NCBI GenBank assembly: GCA_964017145.1
Contig: OZ024840.1
Coordinates: forward strand, 1,550,001-1,614,000
Length of the DNA stretch: 64,000 nt
Direction of reading: 5' to 3'
Origin: Agrocybe praecox
Lineage: Eukaryota; Basidiomycota; Agaricomycetes; Agaricales; Agrocybaceae
Shown: piece after piece, positions 59,737 through 64,000 of the stretch
Layout of the letters: the number at the start of each line of letters is the position of its first letter
Numbering within the stretch: position 1 is the first letter of the stretch
The notes under the pieces: model-generated
The model's input: the letters and a program-made list of their open reading frames with translations, nothing else
Databases searched by the model: none
Told to the model about the DNA's origin: nothing
Translations under genes and position numbers: made by a program

Positions 59737-61480
59737 TTAAGCAGCTAACTTGACAGCCTCTTCCGCGGCTTCGTCGAGACTGTCGAAAGGAATGATTGTC
59801 AAGCCAGATTCCTTGATCATCCTAGGTGAAGATCAAAGGTTATTCATTATCAGAAATATCCCAGAAAGCCAGATAAAAACTCACTGCTTCGCTTCTGCTT
59901 CTTTCGTGCCCTTCAACCTTACGACGAGAGGAATTGAAAGATTAAGTTCCTTGGCAGCCCTGATCACACCCTCGGCAATGTAGTCGCAACGCATAATTCC
60001 TGAAATGGCTATGTTAGTAAAGGTGCTTTTATATGTCGAGGAATGAAATAGCGAACCTCCGAAAATGTTGATGAAGATGCTCTTTACTTTAGGATCTGAT
60101 ACAATGATCTCGAAAGCTTTCTTCACGGTTTCGGGAGTAGCACCTCTGAGTGTAGGTGCTTATGAGTAAATGTACGATGAAACAACCGTGCCAACTCACC
60201 CTCCGACGTCGAGGAAATTGGCAGGGTTGCCACCGTGAAGAGAAAGGACGTCCATGGTAGCCATAGCAAGACCGGCACCGTTGACCAAGCATCCAATGCT
60301 GCCATCAAGCTTGATGAAGTTGAGGTTGGCCTTTTGGGCCTCAACTTCAGAGGGCTCTTCTTGGCTGATGTCACGGAGAGCAAAAACATCCTTCTGGCGG
60401 AATTCAGCATTGTCGTCAAAGCCAAATTTGGCGTCCATGCTACAGAAGTGTTGAGAAGGATTTTCATATAAACTTACGGTAATATTACTTACCAGAGAAC
60501 ATGACCGTCAGTAGTGAGCGCCATGGGATTGATCTCGATTTGAGTAGCATCTTTCTCTTTGAAAATGCGGTATAGGTTGATGAAAGTATCAGCAGCTTCT
60601 GACTGAGTAACAGCATCCTTGAAACCAAGCTTCTTCGCAACCTCAAGTGCCTCCTCTTTTGACAACCCTTTTTCGAAGCTAATTGGTGTGGTGATGATGG
60701 CCTCTGGGTCTTTGGCAGCAACTTCTTCAATGTTCATGCCTCCTTGGGCGGAAGCGACGAGAACAACACCCTGGGATGTGCGATCGTTTAGAACAGCAAC
60801 ATAGTATTCGTGTTCCGGTTGTCTACGCTCAGCAAGCATCACCTGTAAAATTCGTTAGCTAAACATTATACATGTTAAAGTTGAGCGCGTTAATTACAGC
60901 ATTGCATATTCTTCCTCCAGCACCAGTTTGCTTTGTGATAAGTTTAGCTCCAATCATCTTCTCAGCGATTTCCTGGGCTTGCTTTGGGCTGCAACGAATT
61001 TTTGTGAGAAATAATTTTTGTTATCTAAATTCATATGCAATTGACCTGTCGACCATGTGCACTCCACCCTGGAAACCATTGTTGAATTTGCCTTTCCCTC
61101 TTCCTCCAGCGAGAACTTGGGCCTTGATTACAAGTTTGTCGGAGCCTTGTCTTAAATGTTAGGCCACGTAGCGAGTCAAGTTATTGATAGTACCAAATTT
61201 GCTTGCGACGTCATATGCTTCTTGTGGTGATTTGGCGGGAAGACTTTTAGGTGTCGCAATACCATACTGGTAGGCCACGTCAGTGTTTGTATTGAGGGCT
61301 ATAATAGAGAGTTACACACGTCGTTGAGAAGCTTCATGGATTGGTATTCATGGATTGAGAGGTATCGCCTCTGACCTGCAGATGCAGTCTTCTAAAAAAA
61401 AGAATGAGATGCGTCTTTGAAAAATTTGATCTTTCGCTTACGCGCGCCAAAGATCCTGCTTTCCTCAGCGACGTCAACAT
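59737..61480 (-). CDS. LSC2: Succinate-CoA ligase (ADP-forming) beta subunit
   Basis: TCA-cycle enzyme of the mitochondrial matrix: succinyl-CoA + ADP + Pi to succinate + CoA + ATP, working with an alpha subunit not seen here. Ten exons: 61442-61480, 61320-61391, 61194-61266, 61046-61145, 60898-60988, 60493-60842, 60200-60439, 60057-60145, 59885-59999 and 59737-59821, giving 417 residues. A presequence ([20 protein letters not shown]) precedes [17 protein letters not shown]. The ATP-grasp domain shows [26 protein letters not shown] and [15 protein letters not shown]. The CoA-ligase domain has [33 protein letters not shown] and [16 protein letters not shown]. Confidence 0.96.
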
Positions 61481-62025
61481 TTTAGGCGGATGGAAATAAA
61501 AGGGTATAGAGTAGATGCAAAGTAGTAAGTGAAGCGATGACCTGTCGTTGTCGGCGTATGAAGGGCAACTTTGCCGGATAGGAAGCTTAGTCAGCATCGG
61601 AGTTGATATAAGAAGGGGCGTTTTTTCTTTTCTTTTCCTCAACCAGAGTGACGACGACGGTCGATGTTTTTCTTTTGAATCTTCCTGTCTCTCACCCAGT
61701 ATCCCTTGTGGAAGCAGGGCAGACCTTTGGCAGATCGACCCTATTCTCGCCTTGAGTTCGGATGGCTTATTTCTTCTTGGGTTATTCGAAATTAGGCAGA
61801 GGAATATTCACACAAATTCTTGTAATATCCACCTCGATGTAATATCCACTGACAGTCTCCGCAAGGGCTGTTGAAAACAAGGAAATTTTCTGGGAATGCA
61901 GTCATGAGATCGACCGCGAGGAGCACGCCACTGGCCAGGCCGGGCCTCGCTGTAGAGGGCGTGTTTTTTTATGTCATTAACATATATATATACTGTGAAT
62001 CCTTTCGATCGTACCAACATTCCAA
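61481..62025. other. Divergent intergenic region between LSC2 and the DinB-like gene
   Basis: 545 bp containing both promoters. A short TA run (about 61980-61992) lies upstream of the DinB-like gene. No other feature seen. Confidence 0.5.
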
Positions 62026-62869
62026 ATGGCGCACCCCACACTTGAACATGAGATCTCTGAGACCTCATCTTTATCTTCCACCATGGCCTCCTCAAACACT
62101 GAATATTCCAACGGCGACCAAGACATCGTCAGCGAGCAGCTTGGAGTAGCAAAGACAGTCCTGTTGCAAGCGGTGGAAATCCTGGATAACCATCTGACTT
62201 CTGACGAACAACTTACCGTTCATTCAAAATATCTTCCGGGCTCTACTATTGGTAAGAAGCCCGTTTACGACAAGTCTGATCTTCAAATTCATTATGATTT
62301 TGACGTAGGGAAACATCTTCGTCATGCGCGGGACCACTATACATTATTGCTGGATTGCATGCAAAGCACGGCCCCTAGAGAATTATCCTATGACACTAGA
62401 ATTCGTAACACCCCTATGGAGACCAGTCGCGAAGGTGCAAGAGTTTCATTGCTTGATACGGTCAAGCGTTTAGAAGAACTCGTCCCGACGACGAATTTCG
62501 ACGAAGAGATTACGCTGCATGCTATTACCCCACACATGCATTCCTTCCGGACTACTATTGGGCGCGAAGTAAGTCCGTTCTTCTCCTTTGCGGATGTTAT
62601 TTACTAATGGCGAGAAGTTGTGGTTCGCCAGCTTGCATTGTGTGCATCATTGGTCAATGGTAAGTTACTCCTGAACAAGTACCAATTGCTCTCTCCTGAC
62701 TTTTGTGTTCAGGTGCGCGTCATTGCCGGAGAAATGGTGGGTGATTCCGCTCGATCTCAATTAACAAGATTAGCTTATGGGTGAGAAGGGTATACAACTG
62801 GCAGAAGAATTTGGCTTTGCCCCATCCACACTTGTATATCAGGGTGAATCAAAGCGCTCAGCACATTGA
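62026..62869 (+). CDS. DinB-like four-helix-bundle protein
   Basis: Fungal member of a DinB-superfamily group, best guess from its C-terminal pattern; function unknown. Four exons (62026-62568, 62618-62659, 62713-62736, 62789-62869) give 229 residues. Putative metal-site histidines: HYTLLLDCM near residue 105, HMHSFRTTIGRE near 172, and LHCVHHWSMVRVIAGEMG near 188-205. The last helix is IQLAEEFGFAPSTLVY. The third exon is only 24 nt. The first ATG (MAHPTLEHEI) is used; a second in-frame ATG follows 19 codons later (MASSNTEYS). The superfamily assignment is tentative. Confidence 0.7.
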
Positions 62870-63197
62870 GCAATCAGCCGCTGACCAACTTGGTAGATCG
62901 TGAGGCACCTCTTGGAAAGGGTAAATTGTAGATAGGATGACCAGGGTGGTATAATTTTTAGTAAATGTATGGTATCTAATCGTACTAATAGTTGTTGTAC
63001 GTTAATATCTTATATACTCCCTGCCATGGCCCATGACGCAAAGTCTTGCTTGAGTCAAATGCCGTCGCCAAATAAAAACCTCGTGGGACCTGCCGCTCGC
63101 GTCGACTGTGTACCAGTTCGTCCAATTTGTCATAAACAACACCTCTTTCTTGCTCTAAAATTAATGCGATAATACCAACACCGCAACCACTACCACA
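62870..63197. other. Intergenic region before RPD3
   Basis: 3' end of the DinB-like gene and the RPD3 promoter. Nothing else recognised. Confidence 0.5.
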
Positions 63198-64000
63198 ATG
63201 GCTTCTGCAAAAATGATTCCACTGGATGGGGAGACTCAAAAGAAACGTGTCGTATGTACCTCTCATATCTGGGTTTCTTTTCAATGATTGTATGCTGGAC
63301 AGCTCTGGCTGATTGACGCCTATGCCGTTTAGTGCTACTTTTTCGATTCTGATGTTGGGGGGTTCCACTATGGCCCCGGCCATCCGTAAGTACACTTTGT
63401 TCGCTACTTACACGCTTCACATGTTTAAATTTCATGTGTGGCATAGGATGAAGCCAACGCGCATACGTATGTGTCACTCTCTGGTCATGAACTATGGTCT
63501 CTATAAGAAGATGGAAATTTTTGTCAGTTCCAAGTATTTGGATTTAATGCCCGTGTATCTTATTAGACCCATTCTCATATATACAGAGGGCGAAACCTGC
63601 CACAAAACGCGAAATGACGCAGTTTCATTCGGACGAATATGTAGATTTTCTGAGTCGCATTACTCCAAGCAACATGAACTCGTTCGTCAAAGAACAACAC
63701 AAATGTAAGTTTGTTTCCAGATAATCTAGTCTAGTACCGTGCTTAAACTCGGACAGACAATGTGGGGGATGATTGTCCTGTTTTCGACGGTCTTTTCGAA
63801 TATTGCTCCATCTCAGCCGGAGGATCTATGGGTAAATTTAATATATTCCTCCGCAATGCTAGAACTTAACAATTCATTGGATAACAGAGGGCGCTGCCCG
63901 TCTCAGTCGCGATAAATGCGATATCGCCGTTAACTGGGCAGGAGGTCTTCACCATGCTAAGAAGAGCGAGGCCAGCGGATTTTGCTATGTCAATGGTTCG
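63198..64000 (+). CDS. RPD3: Class I histone deacetylase RPD3, 5' part (runs off right edge)
   Basis: Zinc-dependent deacetylase of histone lysines, catalytic subunit of Sin3-type corepressor complexes. Exons seen: 63198-63251, 63333-63385, 63447-63522, 63587-63704, 63757-63831 and 63888 to the edge. The N-terminus shows the class I pattern: [80 protein letters not shown] and [20 protein letters not shown]. The double His of LHHAKK is the charge-relay pair; the zinc ligands lie beyond the window. The start [11 protein letters not shown] is the only ATG upstream of the conserved block. About a third of the protein is present. Confidence 0.95.

Noticed and set aside
1..64000. CRISPR arrays, operons, bacterial promoters or rRNA genes
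   Set aside because: None seen; the spliceosomal gene structure is eukaryotic throughout.

Overview
The window is nuclear DNA from a filamentous basidiomycete, most likely an agaricomycete (mushroom-forming) fungus. The evidence is the gene structure: almost every gene is cut by many GT-AG introns of about 45-65 nt, genes are closely packed on both strands, promoters are CT-rich, and the families are typically fungal (RAS2-type GTPase, UPF0658 Golgi protein, MTC1, HAS1, UTP4). The species cannot be named from sequence alone. I rebuilt exons by eye from splice sites, reading frame and family similarity; for most genes the exon lengths sum to a multiple of three.

Layout. 1-13.6 kb is dense housekeeping: the 5' end of an unknown gene (left edge), HAS1, a diverged PTH2 paralog, a small secreted protein with repeated modules, an Mpv17/SYM1 protein, UTP4, TIM10, a ZNF706-like small zinc-finger protein and a threonine aldolase. 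13.8-21.8 kb holds two tandem MFS transporter paralogs, separated by a 959-bp foldback (inverted-repeat) element. 22.8-30.2 kb has a second, canonical PTH2, a UPF0658 Golgi protein, the SNARE BET1, the SUMO protease ULP1 and an intron-containing tRNA-Met. 30.2-44.2 kb is gene-poor: one Yippee gene, one small hypothetical gene, decayed coding remnants and long stretches with nothing recognisable. 44.2-47.8 kb has RAS2, a BTB/POZ protein and a PXMP4-type peroxisomal protein. 47.8-50 kb is empty. 50-64 kb is dense again: MTC1, complex I 30-kDa subunit, BCAS2/SPF27, a 1,693-residue Ser/Pro-rich protein, succinyl-CoA ligase beta, a DinB-like protein and the 5' part of an RPD3-type histone deacetylase (right edge).

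The genes do not form one pathway. Several form head-to-head pairs with short shared promoters (UTP4/TIM10 229 bp; NDUFS3/BCAS2 133 bp; HAS1/PTH2 262 bp; ZNF706-like/GLY1 278 bp). Mitochondrial functions recur (PTH2, SYM1, TIM10, complex I, LSC2), as do ribosome biogenesis (HAS1, UTP4) and secretory-pathway genes (BET1, UPF0658, MTC1).

The most unusual signal is a set of extremely small exons needed to keep conserved proteins in frame: a 2-nt exon in RAS2, a 6-nt exon shared by both PTH2 paralogs, and a 7-nt exon shared by both MFS paralogs. Next are a PTH2 paralog with all three signature active-site positions replaced, and the foldback element whose outer 35 bp are perfectly paired while the inner arms have diverged.
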